Part shown: in pieces, positions 36,463 through 45,643 of the stretch | Numbering within the stretch: position 1 is the first letter of the stretch | How the letters are laid out: each line of letters starts with the position of its first letter | DNA from: Frankia sp. RB7 | Lineage (GTDB): Bacteria; Pseudomonadota; Alphaproteobacteria; Rhizobiales; Xanthobacteraceae | Direction of reading: 5' to 3' | Assembly (NCBI GenBank): GCA_030403585.1 | Contig: JAUEPE010000006.1 | Coordinates: 124,001 to 188,000, forward strand | DNA length: 64,000 bases | Program-made: the position numbers and the translations under genes | Notes under the pieces: model-generated | Seen by the model: only the letters and a program-made list of their open reading frames with translations | Told to the model about the DNA's origin: nothing | Database searches by the model: none

Positions 36463-36584
36463 ATGTGTCGAACGATCGCCTGCAAAAACACCAACCAGTT
36501 CGGCACTATCCTTTATCTAGCCTATTGATTTCAATGATATTCTTTACGGCTCGGTCGATTTAGACAAGCACCGTAACATCGCTC

Positions 36585-37793
36585 TTAGCGAAGTGCCCTG
36601 CAGGCATTCTCGATGCGGTCGCAGGCTTGCTTGATCGCATCCATGGAGGTTGCGATCGATAGACGGAAATACGGTGAAAGTCCGTAGGCCGCGCCTTGCA
36701 CGGCAGCCACCCCGACGTCATCGAGCAGGTAAAGCACGAAGTCGAGGTCGTTTTCGATGACCTTTCCGTCCGGCGTGGTCTTGCCGATCACGCCGGCGCA
36801 GCCAGGATAGAGGTAGAAGGCACCGTCCGGAACCAGGCACGACAGGCCCGGGATTGCGTTCAACCGCGCGCAGGCGTAGTCGCGCCGCTCCTTGTAGAGC
36901 TTGACGCTGTCCCGCACGAACGACTGGTCGCTCGCAAGGGCATGGGCAGCGGCGGCCTGGCTGATCGACGACGGGCACGATGACATCTGGGATTGAAGTT
37001 TGTTGATCGCGGCGATCAGCGGCGCGGGACCTGCGGCGTAGCCGATCCGCCATCCGGTCATCGCATAGGTTTTGGAAACGCCGTTGGCGAGAAGAACGCG
37101 CTCTTTCAGAGCCGGTACGGCGGCTGCCAACGTGGTTGCGGGTTCGTCGCGGTACCAAATCTGGTCATAGATGTCGTCGGAAAGCACCAGGACATTGGGA
37201 TGGCGGAGCAGGACTTCGCCGAGCGCTTCAAGATCAGACCTGGAATAGGCCGCGCCCGTCGGGTTCGAGGGCGCATTGAGGATCAACCAGCGCGTCCTGG
37301 GCGTGATGGCGGCATCGAGCGCGTCCGCCGTCAGCTTGAAACCCTGGTTCTCGGAGCAGCGGACGATCACGGGCTTGCCGTCATTGGCGATGACCATGTC
37401 GGGATAGGAGACCCAATAGGGTGCGGGAATGATGACCTCTGCTCCCTCCTCCACGCTCGCCATCAAGGCGAGAAACAGGATCTGCTTGGCTCCGCCTCCG
37501 ACGCAGATCTCATTGTCGGAATATGCGAGCCCGAGGCGCCGCTTGTAGTCGGCAATGATCGCCTTGCGCAGGGCGACGGTGCCGTTGACGGCGGTATATT
37601 TCGTCTCCCCGCGATCGATCGCCTCATGCGCAGCTGCCTTGACATGGTCCGGGGTGTCGAAATCAGGCTCGCCAATCGCCATATCGATGATGTCGCGCCC
37701 CGCAGCCTTCAGCTCGCGTACGCGCGCGGAGGCCGCTGTGGTCGGAGAGATCTTGATGCGCGAGACGCGCGCGGCGGGCACGAAAATCGTCAC
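36585..37793 (-). CDS. pyridoxal-phosphate aminotransferase (class I, aspartate aminotransferase-like)
   Basis: A 402-residue fold-type I enzyme. Motifs include DMAIGEPDFDTPDHVK, GGGAKQILFLALMA, NAPSNPTGAAYS near 155, and the PLP lysine in NGVSKTYAMTGWRIGY near 240. YFRLSIAT near the C-terminus holds the carboxylate-binding Arg. It moves the amino group from an amino acid to a keto acid. GTG 37793 is the start (AAGGGA 10 bases upstream). It is 62 bases downstream of the importer ATPase, so it probably processes the imported compound. Confidence 0.9.
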   Translation of the reverse strand: MTIFVPAARVSRIKISPTTAASARVRELKAAGRDIIDMAIGEPDFDTPDHVKAAAHEAIDRGETKYTAVNGTVALRKAIIADYKRRLGLAYSDNEICVGGGAKQILFLALMASVEEGAEVIIPAPYWVSYPDMVIANDGKPVIVRCSENQGFKLTADALDAAITPRTRWLILNAPSNPTGAAYSRSDLEALGEVLLRHPNVLVLSDDIYDQIWYRDEPATTLAAAVPALKERVLLANGVSKTYAMTGWRIGYAAGPAPLIAAINKLQSQMSSCPSSISQAAAAHALASDQSFVRDSVKLYKERRDYACARLNAIPGLSCLVPDGAFYLYPGCAGVIGKTTPDGKVIENDLDFVLYLLDDVGVAAVQGAAYGLSPYFRLSIATSMDAIKQACDRIENACRALR

Positions 37794-37855
37794 TGTGGTC
37801 GTCCCTTGAGTTGCGAATGATGCCCGCGCCCGCCTCCGGGCGAGCGCTATGATGG

Positions 37856-38596
37856 TCAGTGTTCCACGTCGGTTTCACCACGCATGCGGCCAGTGAGGAA
37901 GAGTTCACCCAATTCGTCGTGGGTGATGTCTGCGGGCCGGCCGTCCCATATCACCTTGCCGAGGCGCAGGATGACGGCACGTTGGGCCACCGCCATGGCC
38001 TTCTTGGTGTTCTGCTCGACTAGCAGAATGGTCTGCCCGGCGGCGTTGATACGCAGCAGCTCATCGAAGACGATCCCGATAGCGGTTGGCGAAAGACCGA
38101 CCGACGGCTCGTCAACCAGCAGGATCTTGGGCCGCTGCAACACCGCCATCGCGACCTCCAGCAATTGCTGCTCGCCGCCAGACATGTTTCCCGCCAGCGT
38201 GTTGCGACGCGTCTTGAGGATCGGAAAGAGGTCGTAGACATAGTCGCGCTCCGCCTTCACTCTGCCGTCGCGAAGCGTGTAGGCGGCCATCTGGAGATTC
38301 TCGTCGACCGTCATCACCGGAAAGTTGCAGCGTCCCTGCGGTACCCAGGAGATGCCTTCGGCCAGGATGGCGCGTGACTTCAAGGCGGCGATGTCCTTGC
38401 CCTGCCAGTTGATGCTGCCGCCCTTGACGGTCGTCATGCCGTAGAGCGTCTTCAGCAGCGTCGACTTGCCCGCACCGTTCGGTCCCATCAGGGCGACGAA
38501 CTGCCCTTGGGGAACGTCGAGATCGACGCCATTGAGGATATCGAGCGAACCGTAGCCCGCGCGCAGCCCTTTGATCGAGAGAGATGGTTCAGCCAC
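37856..38596 (-). CDS. livF: branched-chain amino acid-type ABC transporter ATP-binding protein
   Basis: A 246-residue ATPase of the LivF class. Walker A is GPNGAGKST near 38, the Q-loop WVPQGRCNFPVMTV, signature MSGGEQQLLEVAMAL-like and Walker B ILLVDEPSVGLSP. It energises uptake of an amino acid, amide or aromatic acid with LivG and the permeases. GTG 38596 overlaps the LivG stop by 8 bases. Family-typical length. Confidence 0.92.
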   Translation of the reverse strand: MAEPSLSIKGLRAGYGSLDILNGVDLDVPQGQFVALMGPNGAGKSTLLKTLYGMTTVKGGSINWQGKDIAALKSRAILAEGISWVPQGRCNFPVMTVDENLQMAAYTLRDGRVKAERDYVYDLFPILKTRRNTLAGNMSGGEQQLLEVAMAVLQRPKILLVDEPSVGLSPTAIGIVFDELLRINAAGQTILLVEQNTKKAMAVAQRAVILRLGKVIWDGRPADITHDELGELFLTGRMRGETDVEH

Positions 38597-39359
38597 CGAG
38601 ATAGGCCTCCCGCACCGCTTGGTTCTGGACGATGTCGTCTGGCGTTCCTTCCGCGAGCTTTCGCCCCTGATCTAGCACCACGACGCGCGTGCAGAGGCTC
38701 GTGACCACGTCGATGTTGTGCTCGATGATCAGGAAGCTGACACCGAATGACATATTGGCAAGACGGATGCTCTCGACGACACGCTCGATGAGCTTGGGGT
38801 TGATGCCGGCCATCGGCTCGTCGAGCAGAATGAGTTTCGGCTCCGGCATCAGCATCGAGGCAAACTGGATCAACTTCTGCTGCCCTCCGGAAAGCTTGCC
38901 TGCCGCCTGCGAACGCACGTCCCAGAGACCGACGATCTTGATTAGTTCGCGGGCCCGCTCCCTCAGAGCCGCAACGCGATTGCGGGCGGCGGATCCGACC
39001 CCAAACGTCGACAGGATGCCTGGAAATGTGAACATCTGGCCGGCAATGACCAGGTTTTCTTCGACATCGAGGGCGCTGAACACCACGGTCTTCTGGAACG
39101 ACCGAAGCATGCGGCCCTCGCGGGCGATGTCGCTCAGCGACCAGCCCGTGATGTCCTGGCCGTCGAGCTTCACCGCCCCCGCATTCGGCTTGGCAAGACC
39201 CGTCACGCAATCGAAGAACGTGGACTTCCCCGATCCGTTGGGCCCGATAAGCCCGCAAATCTCGCCGCGATCGACATGGAGATTAATGCCGTCGACCGCG
39301 CGGACGGCACCGTAGGATTTGCTGAGGCCGGAAATGTCGAGTATCGGGAGCCCGGTCAT
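38589..39359 (-). CDS. livG: branched-chain amino acid-type ABC transporter ATP-binding protein
   Basis: A 256-residue ATPase of the LivG class. Walker A is GPNGSGKST near 36; SFQKTVVFSALDVEENL is the Q-loop region, LSGGQQKLIQFA the signature and LILLDEPMAGINP Walker B; the C-terminal QNQAVREAYLGG tail is a LivG hallmark. ATG 39359 overlaps the LivM stop (ATGA), which is why I reject the 28-residue N-terminal extension. Confidence 0.92.
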   Translation of the reverse strand: MTGLPILDISGLSKSYGAVRAVDGINLHVDRGEICGLIGPNGSGKSTFFDCVTGLAKPNAGAVKLDGQDITGWSLSDIAREGRMLRSFQKTVVFSALDVEENLVIAGQMFTFPGILSTFGVGSAARNRVAALRERARELIKIVGLWDVRSQAAGKLSGGQQKLIQFASMLMPEPKLILLDEPMAGINPKLIERVVESIRLANMSFGVSFLIIEHNIDVVTSLCTRVVVLDQGRKLAEGTPDDIVQNQAVREAYLGG

Positions 39360-40375
39360 TTGCGCCTCTCGAGGAACGACCAGAAACGGCCGATGATCGG
39401 CGCGAACCCACTGGGAAACCAGAAGACGAGCCCGAGCAGGCAAAAGCCGTATGCGATCATGCGCAATTCCGGGGCGACGCGGAGCGCTTCAGTGAGGCCA
39501 ACGAACAGCAGGCTGCCGAAGATGACGCCCGAGATGGTCCCGGCTCCACCGCCGAGGACGATGATCAGCATCGTCGTCGAATAGTACATCTGAAAAGTGA
39601 GCGGGCTGACCACGGTCAGGTAATGCGCATAGACGCTGCCGCCGAGGCCGGCAAAGGCCGCACTGATCATGAAGACCAAAAGCTTGTAGTTCCAGGTCGG
39701 AATGCCAACGGATTCAGCCAGCGTTTCGTTCTCGCGAATCGCGATCATGTTTCGCCCCGCCGGTGATCGAACGATCAGGTAGGCAGCCAGCGTGGCGATC
39801 GCGGCGATGACGAGGACCAGATAGTAGAAGCCGACGGTTCCGGAGACCGTGAAGGACACCGGCCCCAGCGCAAAATAGGGTTTGGGAATGCCCGCCAGCC
39901 CCATGTCACCACGCGTCAAGCTGATCCAATTCTTGGCGATCGCCTGGCCGATAATGACGAAGCCGAGAGTACACATCACAAACGATGTAGCGCGCAGTCT
40001 CAGCGCCGGAATTCCGAGCGGCAGCGCAATCGCGCCAGCCACGACGCCGGCCGCCAGAAAGTTCACATAGAACGGCGTGCCGAAATGCACCGCCAGCAGC
40101 GCGGACGTATAGGCACCGATACCGAAGAACGCCGCCTGCGCGAGCGACAGAAGCCCGGTATAGCCAAGCAGCAGATTGAGGCCGTGCGCCGGCAGCAGGA
40201 AGATCAGCGCGATAATGATCGCGTGCAGAGGGTAGTTGCCGAGGAAGAGCGGGGCGGCGCAAGCCAACGCGGCGAGCGCGACGCCGAACGGAAGGCGAAG
40301 ATCCCGCCCCGTCGCTGGTATTGAGAGTTCGGCTGGTGTCATGTCTTGCTCTCGGACGATCTCGGTCAACTTCAT
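39356..40375 (-). CDS. livM: branched-chain amino acid-type ABC transporter permease
   Basis: A 339-residue membrane protein with about nine hydrophobic segments. LLLGYTGLLSLAQAAFFGIGAYTSA near residue 70 and the coupling loop PAGRNMIAIRENETLAESVGI near 205 identify LivM. I place the start at ATG 40375; a TTG at 40384, abutting the LivH stop, would add three residues. A later ATG at 40342 (MTPAEL) is also possible. Confidence 0.92.
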   Translation of the reverse strand: MKLTEIVREQDMTPAELSIPATGRDLRLPFGVALAALACAAPLFLGNYPLHAIIIALIFLLPAHGLNLLLGYTGLLSLAQAAFFGIGAYTSALLAVHFGTPFYVNFLAAGVVAGAIALPLGIPALRLRATSFVMCTLGFVIIGQAIAKNWISLTRGDMGLAGIPKPYFALGPVSFTVSGTVGFYYLVLVIAAIATLAAYLIVRSPAGRNMIAIRENETLAESVGIPTWNYKLLVFMISAAFAGLGGSVYAHYLTVVSPLTFQMYYSTTMLIIVLGGGAGTISGVIFGSLLFVGLTEALRVAPELRMIAYGFCLLGLVFWFPSGFAPIIGRFWSFLERRK

Positions 40376-40384
40376 AGCCGCCAA

Positions 40385-41257
40385 TCAGAAGCGCGCCTGC
40401 GCGGAGAAGAGCCCGTGCGGCCGCCACATCAGCACCAGCATCAGCGTCGCAAATCCCACCGTGTCCCGGAATTGCAGGCCGACATAGGTGGCAACCAGGC
40501 TCTCCGCGACACCCAGGATCATCGCCGCGACGAAAGTACCGCGCACGTTTCCAAGCCCACCCATAATGATGATGGGCAACGTCTTGAAAGTGATCAGTTC
40601 GCCCATACCGCCGTAGACGCTGACATTCACAGGCGCGGTCAGCACTCCCGAGAGCCCCGCAAGGCCAGCCCCGAGGATGAAGGTCCAAAGCGCAACGTGG
40701 CGAACGTCGATGCCGACCACGGCACAACATTCGATGTTCTGCGAGACCGCGCGCATCGCCTTCCCCATCCGGCTGTAGGTGACCATCAGCTCGAGCCCGA
40801 TGAACACGATGAGACCGACTATGATGATCAGGATGCGCTGCTCGGCCAGGGTGAAACCAAAAAGCGTCACCGGCTCGATGTATCCTCCGGAGAAGAACTT
40901 GTAGCTGCCGCCGAAGAAGAGGATGACCGTGTTCTGCAGGATCAGCGAGACGCCGAGTGTGGCGAGGACCCCGGCTTCTGCCGGCGCCCCCACGATTCTC
41001 TGCATGACGAAATTTCCGACGACCACGGCGATGACTGCCGTCGCAACCACGCCGATCACGACCGCGACCGGATAAGGCAGATCGAAATAGTCGATTGCGA
41101 ACCACGCCCCAAAGGTCCCGAGCATGTAATATTCGCCATGGGCGAAATTGATGGCCCGCAGAACGCCGAAGATCATCGTCATGCCGACGGCAACGATCGC
41201 GTAGACCGATCCGGAAACGATGCCGTTAACAACCTGCTCGGTGATCGTGTAGAACAT
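40385..41257 (-). CDS. livH: branched-chain amino acid-type ABC transporter permease
   Basis: A 290-residue membrane protein with about eight hydrophobic segments. VNGIVSGSVYAIVAVGMTMIFGVLRAINFAHGEYYMLG at the N-terminus and the coupling loop TYSRMGKAMRAVSQN near 140 identify LivH. It pairs with LivM to form the inner-membrane channel and lies 20 bases after the binding-protein gene. Confidence 0.92.
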   Translation of the reverse strand: MFYTITEQVVNGIVSGSVYAIVAVGMTMIFGVLRAINFAHGEYYMLGTFGAWFAIDYFDLPYPVAVVIGVVATAVIAVVVGNFVMQRIVGAPAEAGVLATLGVSLILQNTVILFFGGSYKFFSGGYIEPVTLFGFTLAEQRILIIIVGLIVFIGLELMVTYSRMGKAMRAVSQNIECCAVVGIDVRHVALWTFILGAGLAGLSGVLTAPVNVSVYGGMGELITFKTLPIIIMGGLGNVRGTFVAAMILGVAESLVATYVGLQFRDTVGFATLMLVLMWRPHGLFSAQARF

Positions 41258-41277
41258 GGGGTTACCGTTCCGCGGGC

Positions 41278-42465
41278 TTACTTGGGATAGTCGATCTCGG
41301 CGGTATAGGCGCCCTTGATCACGGGCTTGCCGCCCTCGATCTCGAGAAGGATCATCGGAAGGCGCGCCTGGTTATGATCGTCGAAGGTGACCTCGCCGAC
41401 CGCGCTATCGTAGTGGATGCCGGAGAGCGCGGCCCGGACTTTCTCGCGATCGATGCTCTTGGCCTGCTCGATTGCCTTGGCGAGCAGATGGACCGTCTCC
41501 CAGTGCACGTAGGCATGGTTGTTCGGCGCTTCGCGGTACTCGGCGGTGAATTTGTCGACGAAGGCTTTGCTGCGCTCGGATTGGTAGGATGGAAGCCACG
41601 CGGCCGCTTCGATCGCTCCTTCCATTGCCTTCGGCGCCGCCTTGATGGTGCTCGCCGTATTGAACTCGGCGTTGCCGATCAGTGGAATTTTGCCTGCGAT
41701 CCCGACCTCGATCATCTGGCGCCCCACGATAGGCGCGGAATCGGCGTTGCCATACATGATGATGGCCTGGGCGCCGGAATCGCGGATCTTGGAAAGCACG
41801 CTGCGGAAATCCACCTCGCCTTCCTTGTAATAGTCTTCCGTCAATATCTGACTCTTGAAGCGCGGCAGGTACTTCTTGGTAAACTCGATGGCTGCGCGTC
41901 CGTAATCGGTGTCGACCGATAGCACCGCGTATTTGGTCAACCCCTTCTTTTCGGCGGCATATTGCAGCACGACGAGGGCACGATTTTCGTCGGTCGGATA
42001 ATTGCGGAACGTCCACTTGAAACCACCGACGCCCGCCTTATACGTGATCATCGGGTTGGACGAAGCTGCATTGAGAAGAAGGACGCCGGCGTCTTCGACG
42101 ACAGGCTGCATGGCCAGGGTAACCGAGCTGGAGACGTCGCCGATGATGAAGTCGACCTGATCCTGATCGATCAGGCGTCGGGTCGCCGAAACACCTTCGA
42201 CGGGCGTTCCCTGGCTGTCGGCGGACAGAACATCGATCTTGCGCCCGCCCACTCCTCCGGCTCCGTTGATCTCCTTCGCCGCCATTTGGGCGCCGCGCAG
42301 CGAAAAGGAGCCATACCGGGCATTCGGTCCGCTCATCGGCGCCACAAGACCTAGCTTGACCATCCCGTCCTCCGCGCGACCGGCGAAGGCGCTGGAGGAG
42401 ACGGCCTGAAATCCAATCAGGGCAGTTCCGACGCAAAATCCTCTTCGGCTTAGGTAGGTCGTCAT
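41278..42465 (-). CDS. ABC transporter substrate-binding protein (LivK-like, Tat signal)
   Basis: A 395-residue periplasmic protein opening LSRRGFCVG, a twin-arginine motif, then a hydrophobic stretch ending SSSAFAGR. The mature part has the Peripla_BP_6 pattern (VKLGLVAPMSGPNARYG, INGAGGVGGRKIDVLSADSQ, DFIIGDVSSSVTLAMQPV). Its ligand could be an amino acid, amide or aromatic acid; the downstream hydantoinase genes favour an amide-type compound (inference). It is the first gene of the importer operon. Confidence 0.9.
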   Translation of the reverse strand: MTTYLSRRGFCVGTALIGFQAVSSSAFAGRAEDGMVKLGLVAPMSGPNARYGSFSLRGAQMAAKEINGAGGVGGRKIDVLSADSQGTPVEGVSATRRLIDQDQVDFIIGDVSSSVTLAMQPVVEDAGVLLLNAASSNPMITYKAGVGGFKWTFRNYPTDENRALVVLQYAAEKKGLTKYAVLSVDTDYGRAAIEFTKKYLPRFKSQILTEDYYKEGEVDFRSVLSKIRDSGAQAIIMYGNADSAPIVGRQMIEVGIAGKIPLIGNAEFNTASTIKAAPKAMEGAIEAAAWLPSYQSERSKAFVDKFTAEYREAPNNHAYVHWETVHLLAKAIEQAKSIDREKVRAALSGIHYDSAVGEVTFDDHNQARLPMILLEIEGGKPVIKGAYTAEIDYPK

Positions 42466-43136
42466 TTGCCCGCTCCGTTGCTGCTACAAAATGATGCGTC
42501 TGCTAACCCCGCCGCTTTTGTGATCTCGCCCTTAGAATTTTTTGCTGCGGCCGACGGTAAAAAATAGATTTACGCACCTCGGCGGGGGAAGCACGAGTGC
42601 GGTCTGCCGCCATAGCGAATTCTTATGGCCGTGATCACAGAACGCCGACCTCAAGTAGGGGTTAAGCAGCCGCCCGCGTCGGCGATGATCGGGGGGCGAA
42701 GCTCGATCGAGGTAGAGAGGTTCGGGGATGATCCGTCACCGCGAAGTCCCAAGCGCAGAACCGCCGCGGTCCGATCCAGATTGCCGCGCCGCACGCCAGA
42801 GACTTTGGGATGGCGCCGATCCTCTGCGAGGTCCATCAGATCAATAACGCGTTGCTAAATGCAAATCGAGCCTGCGCAAAGGCGCGGCCAGGACGTCGAC
42901 ACCCTCCAAGCCGCAATCGCCGACGCCCACATAGCATTCACCCCTACCGAATGCGCCAACTACTTCATGGCCGCAGGATACAGTTCAACCTGATCGGAAT
43001 CTGCTGTAGTTTTCGGAGCCCTTTGAAGTAGACCCGCGAAGCGCTCCTCAAGAACGCGCACGCGCCGAAACCTTCACTCCCTACTTCCGCAGTTCTTTCC
43101 GCCTGGCGCACCGGATGAGACCGACTGGTCGTCCCG
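42466..43136. other. intergenic region with IS remnant
   Basis: This 671-base gap lies upstream of the Liv-type importer operon. Its left end must hold that operon's promoter (an AT-rich patch around 42530-42575). The right part carries the tail of an IS630-type transposase at 42859-42993. The rest shows no recognisable gene. Confidence 0.55.
42859..42993 (+). pseudogene. IS630-family transposase, C-terminal remnant
   Basis: A 44-codon frame ends AAIADAHIAFTPTECANYFMAAGYSST before a TGA (key residues quoted in part: TECANYF, AAGY). The F-x-P-x-E-C-x-N-Y-F-x-x-A-G-Y ending is the typical C-terminus of IS630-family DDE transposases. The catalytic domain is missing, so only a short tail survives and it cannot be active. 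It marks past insertion next to the catabolic block. Confidence 0.7.
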
Positions 43137-44108
43137 CTACGGGTGGCACGTCACCGGCTGTCCAAACTCCATCGATCGCAGTGCCGCCTCGAACGCAGCG
43201 AGCGTGGCAACCACTTCCGATTCGAGGATCGGAAACGGTCGCCGATGCTCGATGGCATCAGCGAAGGCCGAAAGCTCGCTGGCGAGCACATCAACACTTG
43301 GATAGGAGATCGTTTCCGGCTTCGCCCCGGAACGACGCCTCACAAGCGTGAGCTCATCCAACACTTCGGCTGAGCCATTGGTGCCAAACACGTGGACTCG
43401 CCAATAGAACGGCGTAGTTCGAACGGTCGCGAGGGTTCCAGTGACGCCACTAGCAAAGTCAATTGCGAGCATGGCGCTATCGAGCGGCGGCGGGCCAAGC
43501 TCGCGTGGGCTTAGGCGTGCGTAGACGCGCCTCGCAGGTCCGACCAGACTAACGAAGGCATCCAGCACGTGTAAACCGGCTCCGGTCAGACCGCCGCCGG
43601 GCGACTCTTCCGCGGACAATCGCCAACCCGAGGTAACGGCCTTGGAGTTCTCGTTGCTATTGTGCCCTTCAACGTGGAGGATGGTGCCTAGCTGGCCGAG
43701 TCTGACGATCTCTCGTAGCGCACCCAACGACGGCCAGAACCGGCGGTTGTGCCCGACGGCCAAGGTGACACCTGCGGCGCGGCAGGCCTCGAACATTTGT
43801 AGCGCGTGCTCACTGCGAAGCGCCAAAGGCTTCTCGCAGAAAACCTGCTTTTGGGCCGATGCCACCGCGATCACCTGAGCCAGGTGTTGTGAATGCGGTG
43901 TCGCCAGAATGACTGCTTCGATGGTGGGATTGGCGAGTACGGTGTCCAGACCTTCGGTGAGCAGGAGGTCGTGCACCGCACAAACGTCCCGCGCGCGTTC
44001 GCCATCGGGCTCGACGGCGTGCGTAATCTTGAGCCGGCCGCCGCGTTGTGCGGCTTCGACGAGGCTTTGCCCCCAGCGTCCGAGGCCCAGGATCGCACAA
44101 TTAATCAT
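43137..44108 (-). CDS. Gfo/Idh/MocA family oxidoreductase
   Basis: A 323-residue NAD(P)-dependent enzyme. The Rossmann motif GLGRWGQS is at residues 8-15 and the family's catalytic-lysine motif FCEKPLALRSEH lies near 95. GVTLAVGHNRRFWPS follows, with the second domain after about 120. It oxidises or reduces a sugar, inositol or similar polyol. ATG 44108 is preferred to an upstream start that adds ten residues. It diverges from the CMD-like gene across 89 bases, suggesting joint control. Confidence 0.88.
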   Translation of the reverse strand: MINCAILGLGRWGQSLVEAAQRGGRLKITHAVEPDGERARDVCAVHDLLLTEGLDTVLANPTIEAVILATPHSQHLAQVIAVASAQKQVFCEKPLALRSEHALQMFEACRAAGVTLAVGHNRRFWPSLGALREIVRLGQLGTILHVEGHNSNENSKAVTSGWRLSAEESPGGGLTGAGLHVLDAFVSLVGPARRVYARLSPRELGPPPLDSAMLAIDFASGVTGTLATVRTTPFYWRVHVFGTNGSAEVLDELTLVRRRSGAKPETISYPSVDVLASELSAFADAIEHRRPFPILESEVVATLAAFEAALRSMEFGQPVTCHP

Positions 44109-44197
44109 GAGATCACCCGCATGGACCTGACGGCCCAAGTTGAGACACCGCCGATTTATTTCTATAGGATGATGTGGTCTCCAACGCAGGATATCCC

Positions 44198-44590
44198 ATG
44201 GTCGACGTCAACGATCTCTATGCGCGCGGTCTCGATCGACGCAAGCAAATGCTCGGAGCAAAACAGGTCGAGAACCGGATGGCCGCCGCCGGTGACTTCG
44301 GTGCGCCTCTACAGAACATCATCAATGCCTACGTCTACGGCGACATCTGGGAGCGAAAAGGTCTTTCGGATCCGATGCGCAGCCTGGTAATGCTCGCCAT
44401 CACGGCGGCGAGTGGTAAAGCCAATGAATTCCGCGTGCATGCCCAAGGTGCCCGGGCAAACGGCTGCACGACCGAGCAGGTGCAAGACGTCCTGTTGTTG
44501 GTGGCGATGTATTGCGGCATCCCCTCCGCGATTGAAACCACCCGGATCGCGGCAGAGATCTTTTCGGATTCCGGCACAGACGAAGCCTGA
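44198..44590 (+). CDS. carboxymuconolactone decarboxylase family protein
   Basis: A 130-residue all-helical protein. SDPMRSLVMLAITAASGKANEFRVHAQGARANGCT and LLLVAMYCGIPSAIETTRIA fit the CMD family; the E-x-x-x-H-x3-A-x3-G pattern of gamma-CMD is present, while the redox CxxC of AhpD is absent. True members decarboxylate gamma-carboxymuconolactone in protocatechuate breakdown, but many relatives act elsewhere. ATG 44198 has AGGA seven bases upstream; GTG 44174 is an alternative. Confidence 0.85.
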   Translation: MVDVNDLYARGLDRRKQMLGAKQVENRMAAAGDFGAPLQNIINAYVYGDIWERKGLSDPMRSLVMLAITAASGKANEFRVHAQGARANGCTTEQVQDVLLLVAMYCGIPSAIETTRIAAEIFSDSGTDEA

Positions 44591-44707
44591 TTGAAAACGT
44601 GTGGCTGACACCGCGCCCGCTCGCGTGGTGCGCCGTCTCGCCAAATCGATCATGGTCATCAGCCACATTGTCGTCTCGCAAGGCCTCGTCTTCTTTATCC
44701 TGGACTC

Positions 44708-45598
44708 CTAGATTCTATAGAGCCGAGCCGCAGTGTCGTGAAGAACAGCGCGCTGCTGCGTCTCATCGAGATGTGCGATCGCCCCGCGAAACGTCCTGTA
44801 AAGGCTGGCGTAGTCAGTCCAGAGCTTTTCGATCGGAAAATTACTGCCGAAGAGGCAACGGTCCGCGCCGAAAATGACGATTGTCTCGCGAATGATCGGC
44901 GCCATCACGTCGGCGCGGCACGCATGCACGAACGTACCTAGTCCGGACAGCTTGACATTCACGTTCGGCCTATCGGCAAGGGCGGACATGCCCTCACGCC
45001 ATTTCTTCCAACCGGTCTCCGACATATCTTCGAGCATCCCGGCATGCTCGAGAACGAAGGTGGTTTCCGGAAACGCTCCTGCTAGAGCAGCTCCGTCCAG
45101 CATCTGACTAGTGAAGACCTGCAGCTCGAACAGCAAATTGTAATTCGACAGGAGGGCCAGGCCGCGGCGCCATGCGGGGTCCTTCATCACGTCAGGGCGC
45201 GACGCAAACCGGTACTGTGGGTTCTCGTGCCAGTGAAGTTGTTGTCGGATCCCACGTGTGGCCGGCAACGCGGCAAGCCGCTTGACGAGTGCCTTGCAAT
45301 CCGGATCGCTGAGGTCGGCGTGAGCGACATTTGCGTGCGGCCAGCCTCGCTCGTCGATCACCGACTGAACCCATCGTGCCTCGTCAAGACTCTTGCCGGG
45401 GGCCCAATTTGTCTGCACGTAAACCGATTTGATGACGTTGCAGTCGCTCGTGTCAGCGAGAAACTCGTCGATGGGATAGTCGCGGCAGATCGATTCATAA
45501 GGCCCGAAAATCCGTGGGACCTGAGGTCCCGATAGCCAGGCCAAGTCATCGAGGCGCCAGATGTGATGATGTCCGTCGATGGTCGGAATTGCCTTCAA
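44708..45598 (-). CDS. amidohydrolase-2 family protein (lactonase-like)
   Basis: A 296-residue TIM-barrel hydrolase beginning PTIDGHHHIWRLD (metal-binding H-x-H). Other motifs are SVYVQTNWAPG, VLEHAGM near 190, VNVKLSGLG and FGSNFPIEKLW near 265, as in L-fuconolactonase and 2-pyrone-4,6-dicarboxylate lactonase. It probably opens a lactone ring in the pathway fed by the upstream importer. The start is TTG 45598, with AAGGGG 6-11 bases upstream; no ATG fits. It ends the eight-gene operon that starts at 52811. Confidence 0.88.
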   Translation of the reverse strand: MKAIPTIDGHHHIWRLDDLAWLSGPQVPRIFGPYESICRDYPIDEFLADTSDCNVIKSVYVQTNWAPGKSLDEARWVQSVIDERGWPHANVAHADLSDPDCKALVKRLAALPATRGIRQQLHWHENPQYRFASRPDVMKDPAWRRGLALLSNYNLLFELQVFTSQMLDGAALAGAFPETTFVLEHAGMLEDMSETGWKKWREGMSALADRPNVNVKLSGLGTFVHACRADVMAPIIRETIVIFGADRCLFGSNFPIEKLWTDYASLYRTFRGAIAHLDETQQRAVLHDTAARLYRI

Positions 45599-45643
45599 GG
45601 TTGACCCCTTTTTTTTCGGCGCTCCGCTGCGCCTTTCGAATCG

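Noticed and set aside
42651..42836. 61-codon minus-strand frame upstream of the IS remnant
   Set aside because: No ribosome site, no recognisable motif, and it lies in a region without other coding signs.
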